NCBI RefSeq assembly: GCF_031801495.1
Contig: NZ_JAOEGC010000002.1
Location: forward strand, 1,922,001-1,986,000
Reading direction: 5' to 3'
From: Agrobacterium tumefaciens_K
GTDB lineage: Bacteria; Pseudomonadota; Alphaproteobacteria; Rhizobiales; Rhizobiaceae
DNA: 64,000 bases
Below, in pieces: positions 1 to 8,646 of this stretch (its first letter is position 1; the number at the start of each line of letters is the position of its first letter). The notes beneath the pieces are model-generated. The model ran no database searches. It worked only from the letters and a program-made list of their open reading frames with translations, and was not told the DNA's origin. The position numbers and the translations under genes were made by a program.

Positions 1-1035
1 GTGGACAAGGCGCTGGCTGGCGCCCAGATCGATCCGAAGGTTCTGTCCCGTGACCGCGCACAGGGTGTGTTCCGCCAGACCTTCCTCGAATTCTCGCAGC
101 GCACCGTCAGCCAGGCCCGCCTCGACATCGGTCGCAAGAAGCTTCAGGAGCTGTCCTCCACCTTCAAACGCGCAGAAGATGAGTTCGGCGTTCCCGCAGG
201 TGTGATCGCCGCCTTCTGGGCCATGGAAACCGACTTCGGCGCCGTACAGGGCGACTTCAACACCCGCAACGCGCTGGTTACACTTTCGCATGACTGCCGC
301 CGCCCGGAACTTTTCCGTCCGCAGTTGATTGCGCTGACGGAGATGGTGCAGCATGGCGATCTCGACCCGGCCACCAACACCGGCGCATGGGCTGGCGAAA
401 TCGGCCAGGTACAGATGCTGCCAAAGGACATCATCGCCTTCGGCGTCGACGGGGACGGTGACGGCCACGTCAACGTCAAGGGCAGCGGTCCGGATGCGAT
501 CCTGACGGCCGCCAAATTCATCCAGCATCTGGGCTTCAAGAAGGGCCAGCCGTGGATTCAGGAAGTATCCCTGCCGGAGAACCTCCCCTGGGAAAAATCC
601 GGTCTTGGCGGTCCGCTGACGGCTGGTGACTGGTTTGCGCTTGGCGTGACGCCGCGTGATGGCAACAGGAACTTCGCCGATCTGCCGGCCGCACTCATCA
701 TGCCACAGGGCCGCAAGGGACCGACCTTCATCACCTATCCAAACTTCAACATCTACCTCGAGTGGAACCAGTCATTCATCTACACGACGTCTGCGGCCTA
801 CTTCGCGACGCGTCTGATGGGTGCGCCCGTTTATGAAAAGGGCAACCCCGATCCGGGCTTTGACGATGCGACCATGAAGCAGCTTCAGACGAAGCTGGAA
901 GCGAAGGGACATAACGTCGGCAAGGTGGACGGCATCCTCGGCTCCGGTACGCGTGTTGCCATCCAGAAGGAACAGCAGCGCCTTGGAATGCCCGCCGATG
1001 GCTGGCCGACAACCACGCTTCTGGAAGCCCTTTAA
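1..1035 (+). CDS. lytic murein transglycosylase, 5' end probably cut off
   Basis: Periplasmic enzyme that cleaves the MurNAc-GlcNAc bond of peptidoglycan with formation of 1,6-anhydroMurNAc (family knowledge). The visible part resembles the MltB-type SLT domain: AAFWAMETDFG near residue 70 carries the expected catalytic Glu, followed by GEIGQVQMLP near residue 133. The C-terminal ~60 residues form a PG_binding_1 repeat (QTKLEAKGHNVGKVDGILG). No signal peptide is visible, and the GTG at base 1 is likely an internal Val codon, so the true start lies before the window. It stands alone, with metF converging from the right. Confidence 0.85.
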   Translation: MDKALAGAQIDPKVLSRDRAQGVFRQTFLEFSQRTVSQARLDIGRKKLQELSSTFKRAEDEFGVPAGVIAAFWAMETDFGAVQGDFNTRNALVTLSHDCRRPELFRPQLIALTEMVQHGDLDPATNTGAWAGEIGQVQMLPKDIIAFGVDGDGDGHVNVKGSGPDAILTAAKFIQHLGFKKGQPWIQEVSLPENLPWEKSGLGGPLTAGDWFALGVTPRDGNRNFADLPAALIMPQGRKGPTFITYPNFNIYLEWNQSFIYTTSAAYFATRLMGAPVYEKGNPDPGFDDATMKQLQTKLEAKGHNVGKVDGILGSGTRVAIQKEQQRLGMPADGWPTTTLLEAL

Positions 1036-1312
1036 CCTGTCTTAACGAGCCTGTCCGGCGCTTAATTCCTGCGCCGGAAACAAGGCAAAAAGCGTTAATC
1101 TCTACCGGATGACTGGGGATAAAACCCCGGTCATTTACTTTTTTTAAAGATATGAAGCATTGCGTGATGCCGAAATAACGATTTAATTTCAAATAATTAC
1201 GCGAAGAAAATTTTTCTCGCCGCAAAAACCGTGCTGCACCGCATCACAGAATCCGCTTTTCAACTGCCATGAAACCGTCATAATATCTTCCTGTCAGCAA
1301 CAGGAGGCACCC

Positions 1313-1390
1313 ATGGGACTTACAAAATCTCTTAATGCCTTGGCAGTCGGTTTGGCGTTTCTGTTCGTAACGATGATGCTTTTCATCTAA
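1313..1390 (+). CDS. small single-pass membrane peptide, 25 aa (candidate)
   Basis: The frame MGLTKSLNALAVGLAFLFVT followed by MMLFI and TAA lies between the transglycosylase and metF. An almost perfect Shine-Dalgarno (AGGAGG) sits five bases before the ATG, and residues 8-25 form one hydrophobic segment behind a short polar head with one Lys. It is too short for normal gene calling. A terminator hairpin follows about 50 bases downstream. No function is recognised. Such peptides often act as accessory subunits of membrane complexes, but nothing here shows a partner. The alternative is a chance frame, against which the ribosome binding site argues. Confidence 0.55.
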   Translation: MGLTKSLNALAVGLAFLFVTMMLFI

Positions 1391-1440
1391 CGAGGAGAGC
1401 GGGCGGAACGCGAGTGAAGCCGCATAGTATGACACAGTTA

Positions 1441-1477
1441 AAAAAAGCGCAGGTTCGGCCGAACCCGCGCTTTTTTA
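1441..1477. terminator. bidirectional intrinsic terminator
   Basis: Stem GCGCAGGTTC / GAACCCGCGC with loop GGCC and one A-C mismatch, flanked by six A on the left and six T on the right. It can end metF on the minus strand and the small frame on the plus strand. Confidence 0.85.
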
Positions 1478-1496
1478 TTGTCCTTCAGAGCTGAAA

Positions 1497-2390
1497 TCAG
1501 GCGGCGCTGCGACGCAGCTTTTCCATTCCGAGATTTTCGAGAACGGCATTCACCAGCGGCGCGCGATTCATCGTATAGAGATGGAATTCGCTGGCGCCAC
1601 GCTTCTGCAGATCGGCGATCTGCTCGGCAGCGACTTCAGCAGCCACGCGTGCGCGACCTTCCGGATCTTCGTCATATCCGGCAAAACGATCATCGAGAAA
1701 GGCCGGAACGCTCGTGCCGCAACGGCCTGCAAAACGCTTGAGCTGCGTGAGGTTCTGGATCGGCATGATGCCTGGCACGACGGGAATGGTGATACCAGCC
1801 GCCGTCACACGTTCCATGTAACGTTCGAAAACATCGTTGTCGAAGAAGAACTGCGTGAGTGCACGGGTGGCACCGTTGTCAGCCTTGCGCTTGAGCATGT
1901 CGATATCGACGGCTTCGCTGGCGCTTTCTGGATGCTTTTCCGGATAAGCCGATACCGAGATTTCGAAATCGCCGATGTCCCGCAGACCTCTGACCAGCGC
2001 GGCAGCGTTCTCATAGCCTTCCGGATGCGGCGCATAAGCCGTGCCGATACCGGTGGAGGGGTCGCCACGCAGCGCCACGAAATGCTTCACACCGACGCTT
2101 TTGAACTCTTCGATGACCTGATGTACCTCATCGCGGCTCGCATCCACGCAGGTCAGATGCGCAGCCGTTGCGAGACGGTTATCCCCGATCATGCGGCGTA
2201 CGGCATCCAGCGTCGGTGCCTTGGTCGATCCACCGGCGCCATAGGTTACGGAAACGAAATCCGGATCCCACTTCTGCAGCTCAGCAACGGTTTCCCATAG
2301 CTGGGTTTCCATGTCCGGGTTCTTGGGCGGGAAAAACTCGAAGGATAACCGGATATCGCCGTCGCGATGCAGGGTTTCTGGTCTGGTCAT
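1497..2390 (-). CDS. metF: methylenetetrahydrofolate reductase
   Basis: Flavoenzyme reducing 5,10-methylene-THF to 5-methyl-THF, the methyl donor for MetH. At 297 aa it has the usual bacterial MetF length. SFEFFPPK near residue 14 contains the conserved Glu, followed by VTYGAGGS, HFVALRGDP and PGIMPI motifs of the TIM barrel. The ATG at 2390 has GGAGGG upstream and is preferred to a longer frame starting at 2444 that would run into the upstream gene. It starts one base after the stop of the SahR-like regulator gene, so the two form an operon, and the palindrome at 3429-3448 probably controls both. metH at 32880 carries a near-identical site. Confidence 0.95.
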   Translation of the reverse strand: MTRPETLHRDGDIRLSFEFFPPKNPDMETQLWETVAELQKWDPDFVSVTYGAGGSTKAPTLDAVRRMIGDNRLATAAHLTCVDASRDEVHQVIEEFKSVGVKHFVALRGDPSTGIGTAYAPHPEGYENAAALVRGLRDIGDFEISVSAYPEKHPESASEAVDIDMLKRKADNGATRALTQFFFDNDVFERYMERVTAAGITIPVVPGIMPIQNLTQLKRFAGRCGTSVPAFLDDRFAGYDEDPEGRARVAAEVAAEQIADLQKRGASEFHLYTMNRAPLVNAVLENLGMEKLRRSAA

Positions 2391-2391
2391 G

Positions 2392-3411
2392 TCATGCCCT
2401 CCCGGCAGCAAGTAAAACGGCCTCTTGCGCCACATCGTCTGCAATCAGAAGACGCTGGTCGCGGGCAACCCAGATGGTCACGTCCAGGGCTTCGCCGGAC
2501 GCTTTTTCGGATTTGAGATCGACGGTGCGATCCAGTTGAAGGCCGGTTTTTTTCAGCCACTCATCCATGAGCTGATGTGAAAAGCCGAGCCTGACATGCG
2601 CATGTTCGTTGCGCAGGTATTCGAAGGAATGAGGCGCGAGATCAATCACGATCAGCCGCCCGCCGGGCCGAAGCATGCGCGATGCCTCTGCAAGGGCGAT
2701 TTCCGGCTGATCGAGGAAATGCAGGACCTGATGAATGACGATCAGATCGAAGTCCTGCCCTTCCAGCGGCAGATTGAGGATATCGCCATGTCGAACAGAG
2801 GCATTGACGACACCCGCCTTGTCGAGATTGGCACGCGCCACCGACAGCATGTCACGACTGGCGTCGACGCCAATCGCCCGGCGATAGACACCGCTCAGAA
2901 GCTGCAGGATGCGTCCAGTGCCTGTTCCCAGATCGAGCAGGGAATCGATGGGCGTGGTACCGACCAGCTTCACCAGAGCGCCTTCCACAGCCTCGTCACT
3001 GACGTGCAGGCGGCGCAGCTCATCCCATGCGGATGCGTTGCGACTGAAATAATCCTGCGCGCGTTCGGCACGCACCCGCTTCACGGCCGCCAGACGTTCG
3101 CTGTCCCGCTGCAGAACCGCGTCCGATATCGACGCCGCTGCAAGAAGCTGGCGGATAAGACCAGCCGAAGGACCATCCTGCATCAGACGAAAATAGGCCC
3201 AGGCACCTTCCTGATAGCGCTCGATCAGACCTTCTTCCGCCAGAAGTTTGAGATGTCTGGAAATACGGGGCTGCGACTGACCGAGAATTTCAGTAAGATC
3301 GGTCACGGTGAGGTCGCCAGCCGACAGAAGCGCGAGCAGGCGAAAGCGCGTCGGCTCCCCTACCGCCTTCAAGATATCCACCAGATTGTCCAGCCCGAAG
3401 TCCAAATCCAT
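2392..3411 (-). CDS. ArsR-type regulator fused to SAM-dependent methyltransferase (SahR-like)
   Basis: Residues 1-100 are a winged helix of the ArsR family (GEPTRFRLLALL, SQPRISRHLKLLAEEGLIE). Residues 140-260 are a class I methyltransferase fold (LLDLGTGTGRIL, GVDASRDML, LRPGGRLIVIDL). Proteins of this architecture next to metF are known as SahR, a repressor of methionine-cycle genes that senses S-adenosylhomocysteine through the methyltransferase-like domain (established knowledge). No Cys metal site is visible in the ArsR part, in keeping with a non-metal effector. ATG at 3411 or GTG at 3414 are both possible starts. The perfect palindrome 18 bases upstream suggests autoregulation. Confidence 0.85.
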   Translation of the reverse strand: MDLDFGLDNLVDILKAVGEPTRFRLLALLSAGDLTVTDLTEILGQSQPRISRHLKLLAEEGLIERYQEGAWAYFRLMQDGPSAGLIRQLLAAASISDAVLQRDSERLAAVKRVRAERAQDYFSRNASAWDELRRLHVSDEAVEGALVKLVGTTPIDSLLDLGTGTGRILQLLSGVYRRAIGVDASRDMLSVARANLDKAGVVNASVRHGDILNLPLEGQDFDLIVIHQVLHFLDQPEIALAEASRMLRPGGRLIVIDLAPHSFEYLRNEHAHVRLGFSHQLMDEWLKKTGLQLDRTVDLKSEKASGEALDVTIWVARDQRLLIADDVAQEAVLLAAGRA

Positions 3412-3428
3412 CACCGCGCCTAATCAAG

Positions 3429-3448
3429 ACATAAAGATATCTTTATGT
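3429..3448. promoter_or_regulatory. SahR-type operator, perfect 20-bp palindrome
   Basis: ACATAAAGATATCTTTATGT is its own reverse complement and lies just upstream of the SahR-like gene. The same sequence with one change lies upstream of metH at 36699-36718. It agrees with my recollection of the SahR motif in Proteobacteria (ATAAAGATATCTTTAT-like). Confidence 0.8.
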
Positions 3449-3527
3449 GATTTAAAGCGAGTGTGCAATAGGAATTACAGGGGGGGGGGCAATGAATATA
3501 GTCAGGAAATCGATGGTATCATAAAAC

Positions 3528-3556
3528 AAAGGGCAACCACAGGGTTGCCCTTTTTA
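3528..3556. terminator. bidirectional terminator of ettA
   Basis: Stem AAAGGGCAACC / GGTTGCCCTTT with loop ACAG, T-run on the plus side and a T-rich stretch on the minus side. On the minus strand it lies 44-72 bases after the ettA stop. Confidence 0.8.
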
Positions 3557-3599
3557 GTTCGTGCCGAAGGTGCCTATTCGAAGCGCACCGTTGCCGCAA

Positions 3600-5249
3600 T
3601 CAACGCGTCAAGCGCTTGTAAGCCTGGCTGCCGGGGTTCAGAGCGTCCGGACCAAGGCGACGGATCTTGTCTTCCTCGTAATCCTCGAAGTTACCTTCGA
3701 ACCATTCGACATGACCATCGCCTTCGAAGGCGAGGATATGCGTCGCCAGACGGTCGAGGAACATGCGGTCGTGCGAGATGATGATCGCGCAGCCGGCAAA
3801 GGCTTCCAGAGCGCTTTCCAGCGCGCCGAGCGTTTCGGTGTCGAGGTCGTTGGTCGGTTCGTCGAGAAGCAGAACGTTGCCACCGGCCTTCAGCATCTTG
3901 GCAAGGTGAACGCGGTTACGCTGACCACCCGAAAGGTTGCCGACCTTCTGCTGCTGATCGCCACCCTTGAAGTTGAAGGCGCCGCAATAAGCGCGGGAGT
4001 TCATGTCGAACTTGCCCAGCTTGATGACTTCGGCACCACCGGAAATTTCTTCCCACACGGTCTTTTCGGCGTCGAGAGCATCACGGCTCTGGTCGACGTA
4101 GCCGAGATGAACCGTATCACCGATGCGGATCGAACCGGCATCCGGCTTCTCCTGGCCGGTGATCATCTTGAACAGCGTCGATTTACCAGCACCGTTCGGG
4201 CCGATGATGCCGACGATGCCGCCCGGTGGCAGCTTGATCGACAGATCGTTGATCAGCGTGCGTCCTTCAAATCCCTTGTTGATGCCTTCCAGCTCGATGA
4301 CCACGTTGCCGAGGCGCTCGGATACGGGGATGATGATCTGGGCATCGCCGGGACGGATGTTCTCAGCTGCATCGACCAGCTGTTCGTAGGCCTTGATACG
4401 GGCCTTCGACTTGGCCTGACGGGCCTTCGGGCTGGATGCGATCCATTCCTGCTCACGCGACAGCGCCTTCTGGCGACCGGCTTCTTCGCGGGCTTCCTGC
4501 TGCATGCGCTTGGCCTTCGCCGTAAGGTAGGCGGAGTAGTTGCCTTCGTACGGGATGCCGCGGCCACGGTCGAGCTCGAGAATCCAGCCCGTGACGTTGT
4601 CAAGGAAGTAGCGATCGTGGGTGATCATCATCACGGCGCCGGGGTAATCGCGCAGGTGCTTTTCGAGCCAGGCGATGGTTTCCGCGTCAAGATGGTTGGT
4701 CGGTTCGTCGAGCAGCAGCAGGTCCGGCTGCGACAGAAGCAGACGGCAGAGCGCAATACGACGCCGCTCACCACCCGAAAGAACGGTAACATCCGAATCC
4801 TTCGGCGGGCAGCGCAGGGCTTCCATCGCCATTTCGACCTGCTGCTCCAGATCCCACAGGTTCTGGCTGTCGATGATGTCCTGAAGCTTCGCGCCCTCAT
4901 CCGCCGTTTCGTCGGAATAGTTCATCATCAGTTCGTTGTAACGGTCGAGAACGGCCTTCTTGTCGGCAACGCCTTCCATGACGTTTTCGAAAGCGGTCTT
5001 GGTCGGGTCGAGATGCGGCTCCTGCTCGAGGTAGCCGACGGTCGCGCCTTCGGCGAGCCAGGCTTCACCGGTGAATTCCTTGTCCTGACCGGCGATGATG
5101 CGCAGAACGGTCGACTTACCGGCACCGTTAGGACCGAGAATACCGATCTTGGCATCGGGGTAGAAGGACAGGTTGACGTTTTCGAGAATCTTCTTCGCAC
5201 CGTAGGACTTGTTCAGTCCCGACATGTGATAGATGAACTGACGTGCCAT
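3600..5249 (-). CDS. ettA: energy-dependent translational throttle protein EttA (ABC-F)
   Basis: Cytosolic ABC-F ATPase that binds the ribosomal E site and gates entry into elongation according to the ATP/ADP level (family knowledge). 549 aa with two complete nucleotide-binding domains: Walker A GPNGAGKST near residues 39 and 350, signatures LSGGERRR and LSGGQRNR, Walker B LLLLDEPTNHLD and LLLDEPTNDLD. The linker with many Lys/Arg (residues 245-290) is the P-site tRNA-interaction motif, and the arm insertion between residues 90 and 130 is typical of EttA. No membrane segments. Monocistronic, ended by the hairpin at 3528-3556. Confidence 0.95.
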   Translation of the reverse strand: MARQFIYHMSGLNKSYGAKKILENVNLSFYPDAKIGILGPNGAGKSTVLRIIAGQDKEFTGEAWLAEGATVGYLEQEPHLDPTKTAFENVMEGVADKKAVLDRYNELMMNYSDETADEGAKLQDIIDSQNLWDLEQQVEMAMEALRCPPKDSDVTVLSGGERRRIALCRLLLSQPDLLLLDEPTNHLDAETIAWLEKHLRDYPGAVMMITHDRYFLDNVTGWILELDRGRGIPYEGNYSAYLTAKAKRMQQEAREEAGRQKALSREQEWIASSPKARQAKSKARIKAYEQLVDAAENIRPGDAQIIIPVSERLGNVVIELEGINKGFEGRTLINDLSIKLPPGGIVGIIGPNGAGKSTLFKMITGQEKPDAGSIRIGDTVHLGYVDQSRDALDAEKTVWEEISGGAEVIKLGKFDMNSRAYCGAFNFKGGDQQQKVGNLSGGQRNRVHLAKMLKAGGNVLLLDEPTNDLDTETLGALESALEAFAGCAIIISHDRMFLDRLATHILAFEGDGHVEWFEGNFEDYEEDKIRRLGPDALNPGSQAYKRLTR

Positions 5250-5390
5250 TGTAGCGAATGCTCCAGGTCGGATTTTAAGTTCGGAATGGGAAATTTGCCG
5301 CTATGTAGGGTAAATGGGGTTCCGGGGCAACCTCTGGCACGATTATGACCCCATGATTATGACAATACGCCAGCATGAACGGGGCCAAAG

Positions 5391-6329
5391 ATGGACGAGA
5401 TGGAATTCAGCCGCATCCAGAGGCTCGACGCCCCCTCCGGCGCATCCATCGCCTTTCGCCATCAGCCATCGGCGCTGCCTGAACCCTGCGGCGTTCTAAT
5501 GATCTGCCACGGCCTCGTCGAACATGCCGGCCGCTATCGCCGATTTGCAGAGGTCATGTCGAAACAAGGCTTCGAAGTCTACGCGCATGACCATCGCGGC
5601 CACGGACAGACGAAAGCGGCAGATGCCCCGCTTGGCCGTTTCGCCTGGAAGGATGGCGCCAGCAAAGTGGTCGATGACGTGATGGCGGTGCGCCGGATGG
5701 TCGGCGAAAGACATCCCGGTCTTCCGGTGATCCTGTTCGGCCATTCGATGGGCGGTCTGGTCGCGCTCAACACAGCAGTCAGCCACCCCGATGCGTTCGA
5801 CGGCGTGTCGATCTGGAACTCCAACCTCAACCCCGGCGTGATGGGCCGTGTCGCCCAGGTGGTGTTGCGGCTGGAAAAAATGCTGAAAGGCTCGGACGTG
5901 CCAAGCGCCATCCTGCCGAAAGCCACATTCCGCGCCTGGAATGCAAAGATGCCGGAGAAACGCACCCATGCCGACTGGCTGAGCCATGACAAGGCAGCCG
6001 TGGATGCCTATGTCGCAGATCCACTCTGCCAGTTCGAGGCAAGCGTTTCACTGTGGCAGGATGTTTTCGACCTATCTTATCGCGGCCCGAAACTCATCGA
6101 GCGCCTGCCGAAAAACCTGCCCCTGCTGCTTGTCAGCGGCGATCAGGACGCCGCCACAAACAACGGCCGGGAGATCGGCTGGCTGGCGGAACGCTTCAGG
6201 CAAGCAGGCTTCAGCCGTGTGGAGCACACCATCTACAAAGGTATGCGGCACGAAACGCTGAACGAGATCGGCTGGGAAGCCGTGGCGGCGGACTTTGCCG
6301 CGTGGTGCCGGAAAGTGATCGGTCACTGA
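5391..6329 (+). CDS. alpha/beta hydrolase, monoacylglycerol lipase / lysophospholipase-like
   Basis: 312 aa, serine hydrolase of the Hydrolase_4 group. ICHGLVEHAGRY near residue 38 is the oxyanion-hole HG motif, AHDHRGHG near 65 follows, and the nucleophile elbow is GHSMGG near 118. The acid is probably in LLVSGDQDAATNN near 248 and the base in GMRHETLNE near 284. No signal peptide, so it should be cytosolic. The likely substrates are monoacylglycerols or lysophospholipids, which is inference from family. The ATG at 5391 or the one three codons later could be used. It stands alone between ettA, which diverges, and the next operon. Confidence 0.85.
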   Translation: MDEMEFSRIQRLDAPSGASIAFRHQPSALPEPCGVLMICHGLVEHAGRYRRFAEVMSKQGFEVYAHDHRGHGQTKAADAPLGRFAWKDGASKVVDDVMAVRRMVGERHPGLPVILFGHSMGGLVALNTAVSHPDAFDGVSIWNSNLNPGVMGRVAQVVLRLEKMLKGSDVPSAILPKATFRAWNAKMPEKRTHADWLSHDKAAVDAYVADPLCQFEASVSLWQDVFDLSYRGPKLIERLPKNLPLLLVSGDQDAATNNGREIGWLAERFRQAGFSRVEHTIYKGMRHETLNEIGWEAVAADFAAWCRKVIGH

Positions 6330-6446
6330 GGGCACATGTGTGCAAACGGAATAGGATTATGACATAATATCAAATGCAATGTCGTCGTCGGCTGGCTATA
6401 CATTGACCTGCGGTTACACAACCATGCGAATGAAAGTGTCGTATGC

Positions 6447-7421
6447 ATGACCTCAGGTTTCGCTCCCAGAAAAACGATGAACACACCTAAAGCGACCCGA
6501 ACGAACGTCCCCACCGGCATGCTGCTAATGTTCCTGGCGGTCATGGTTTCGCCGATTATCGACATTTTCGCCAAGCTCGCCATCACGACCATTCATACGA
6601 CCGAAATCAGCGCTGCACGCTTCATCGTCCAGTCGCTGGCCATGCTACCGATCCTGCTCATGCGCCCCGGACTTCTGTCATTCTCGTGGAGCGGCACCGG
6701 CTTCCACATTATTCGCGGCGGCATTCTTGCACTGTCCATGGTCAGCTTCGTCGCGACGCTGGAATTCATGGAAGTGGCGGATGCGATCGCGATCTTCTTC
6801 GTGGAGCCGATCATTCTCACCATCATGAGCAGCGTCCTGCTCAAGGAAACGATTGGCTGGCGCAGATACACCGCCTGCGGCGTCGGCTTTTTCGGAGCAA
6901 TCCTCGTCATTCAGCCGAGTTTCTCCGAAGTCGGCTATGTCGCGCTTCTGCCAGTCCTATCGGCTTTCTGCATCGCCATCTTCGCGATACTGACACGGGT
7001 TCGCTCCCGAACCGAAGATCCGTGGAGCATGCAGTTTCAGACGGGCATGTGGGGTTTTGTCTTTTGCGCCGTGCCGATGCTTTTCGCGGGCGCCCTGGGC
7101 GTACCCGGCCTCTCCTTTATCATGCCGGATGTGACAACCTCGCTTTATCTGCTCGGTGTCGGCATTTCAGCAAGCCTCTCCGGAATTCTGAGCGTTTACG
7201 CCTATCGCGCAGCACCCGCGTCGACACTCGCTCCGCTGCAATATCTCGAAATCGTCTCGGCGACGATCTTCGGCTGGCTGGTGTTCAATCATTTCCCGGA
7301 TCCGCTGAAATGGCTCGGTATTGCCATTATCGTCGCCTCCGGCCTCTACATCATCTGGCGGGAGCGACGCTTTGCATCCAAACCCGTTTCGGATGTCGAG
7401 AACCAACCGCTAGCCCCCTGA
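6447..7421 (+). CDS. EamA-family (DMT superfamily) transporter
   Basis: 324 aa with about ten hydrophobic segments arranged as two EamA repeats, the second beginning near residue 170. Such proteins usually export amino acids or other small metabolites. The stop lies four bases before the next start, so it is the first gene of an operon with a CoA-transferase and a ThDP enzyme. The exporter may therefore handle a product or side product of those enzymes (inference). The ATG at 6447 has no clear ribosome binding site, and one at 6477 is possible. Confidence 0.85.
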   Translation: MTSGFAPRKTMNTPKATRTNVPTGMLLMFLAVMVSPIIDIFAKLAITTIHTTEISAARFIVQSLAMLPILLMRPGLLSFSWSGTGFHIIRGGILALSMVSFVATLEFMEVADAIAIFFVEPIILTIMSSVLLKETIGWRRYTACGVGFFGAILVIQPSFSEVGYVALLPVLSAFCIAIFAILTRVRSRTEDPWSMQFQTGMWGFVFCAVPMLFAGALGVPGLSFIMPDVTTSLYLLGVGISASLSGILSVYAYRAAPASTLAPLQYLEIVSATIFGWLVFNHFPDPLKWLGIAIIVASGLYIIWRERRFASKPVSDVENQPLAP

Positions 7422-7425
7422 CTTT

Positions 7426-8646
7426 ATGGCTGTTTACATGACCCGTCAGATCACCGAGAAACAACCACCCCTCTCCGGCATCCGGGTTATCGAACTGGCC
7501 CGTGTTCTCGCCGGTCCATGGGCGGGACAGATGCTGGCCGACATGGGGGCCGATGTCATCAAGGTCGAAAACCCCGAAGGCGGCGACGATACGCGTGCAT
7601 GGGGGCCGCCCTTCGTGGAAAGCAGGGATGGAGAAAACCTCTCCGCGGCCTATTACCACGCCACCAACCGCGGCAAGCGCTCCATCGTCGCGGATCTGAA
7701 GACGGAAGAAGGCTGCGAACTGGTGCGCCGCCTGATCAGAACAGCCGATGTGGTGATCGAAAACTTCAAGCGCGGCGGCTTGGAAAAATACGGCCTCGAT
7801 TACGAGAGCCTCAAAGCCAGCAATCCCCGGCTCATCTATTGCTCCATAACCGGCTTCGGCCAGACTGGCCCTTACGCGGATTTCGCCGGTTACGATTACA
7901 TCGTTCAGGGCATGTCCGGTTTCATGTCGATCACCGGCGAACCCGACGGCCAGCCGATGAAGGCAGGCGTCGCGGTGGCCGATATCTTCACAGGCATCTA
8001 TTCCGTCACCGCCATTCAGGCGGCCCTCATTCACGCCATGCGCACCGGCGAAGGCCAGCACATCGATATGGCGCTTCTCGATGTGCAGTCGGCGGTGCTG
8101 GCCAACCAGAACATGAACTACCTCATTTCCGGCAAGGCACCTGTAAGGCTTGGAAACGCACACCCGAATATCTCACCTTACGAGGTGGTTCCAACGGCAG
8201 ACGGATTCCTCATCCTCGCGGTCGGCAATGACGGGCAATTCCGCCGCCTCTGCAAAATCCTCGGCATGGAATCCATTGCGGACGACGATCGTTATGCGAC
8301 CAACAAGGCGCGTGTGGCCCACAAGGCGGATGTTCGCCGGATCGTTTCAACCGAAACGCTGAAGTGGATGAAACGCGACCTTCTGACCGCCTGCGAGACG
8401 AACGCCGTTCCGGCTGGCCCGATCAACTCCATCGAGGAAATGTTCGCCGACCGCCAAGTGCAGGCCAGAGGTCTGCGCGTCGATCTGGAAGCGGCAGACG
8501 GCACGGTCATCCCCGGCGTCCGCACACCGATCGTCATGTCGGAAACACCGCTGCATTACGACCGTCCAAGTCCGCGTCTGGGAGAGCACCAGCAGGACGT
8601 GCTGGCGGAGCTGGAGGAAATCGAAGGGAGGATTTCGGCACAATGA
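7426..8646 (+). CDS. class III CoA-transferase (CaiB/BaiF/Frc family)
   Basis: Transfers CoA between carboxylic acids through an aspartyl-anhydride/thioester. 406 aa, usual family length. The N-terminal IRVIELARVLAGPWAGQMLADMGADVIKVE is the family signature, and the catalytic Asp is probably D186 in GVAVADIFTG. GRGKR-type binding residues appear as NRGKRSIVADLK near 83. It is translationally close to the EamA gene, and its TGA overlaps the ATG of the downstream ThDP enzyme (ATGA). Pairing of Frc with a ThDP decarboxylase is known from oxalate degradation, but the partner here lacks the look of oxalyl-CoA decarboxylase, so the acyl substrate stays open. Confidence 0.9.
   Translation: MAVYMTRQITEKQPPLSGIRVIELARVLAGPWAGQMLADMGADVIKVENPEGGDDTRAWGPPFVESRDGENLSAAYYHATNRGKRSIVADLKTEEGCELVRRLIRTADVVIENFKRGGLEKYGLDYESLKASNPRLIYCSITGFGQTGPYADFAGYDYIVQGMSGFMSITGEPDGQPMKAGVAVADIFTGIYSVTAIQAALIHAMRTGEGQHIDMALLDVQSAVLANQNMNYLISGKAPVRLGNAHPNISPYEVVPTADGFLILAVGNDGQFRRLCKILGMESIADDDRYATNKARVAHKADVRRIVSTETLKWMKRDLLTACETNAVPAGPINSIEEMFADRQVQARGLRVDLEAADGTVIPGVRTPIVMSETPLHYDRPSPRLGEHQQDVLAELEEIEGRISAQ

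Larger units (their letters stand above)
1036..1496. other. intergenic stretch around the small peptide
   Basis: 461 bases between the transglycosylase stop and the metF stop. It holds the 25-aa frame at 1313-1390 and the terminator at 1441-1477. The part from 1080 to 1260 is AT-rich and probably contains the promoter of the small frame. I see no RNA gene or repeat. Confidence 0.5.

Noticed and set aside
1030..1046. TTAA-N6-TTAA at the transglycosylase stop as a CtrA box
   Set aside because: Spacing is six, not seven, and part of it is coding.
3561..5348. Plus-strand frame of 595 codons
   Set aside because: Antisense of ettA.
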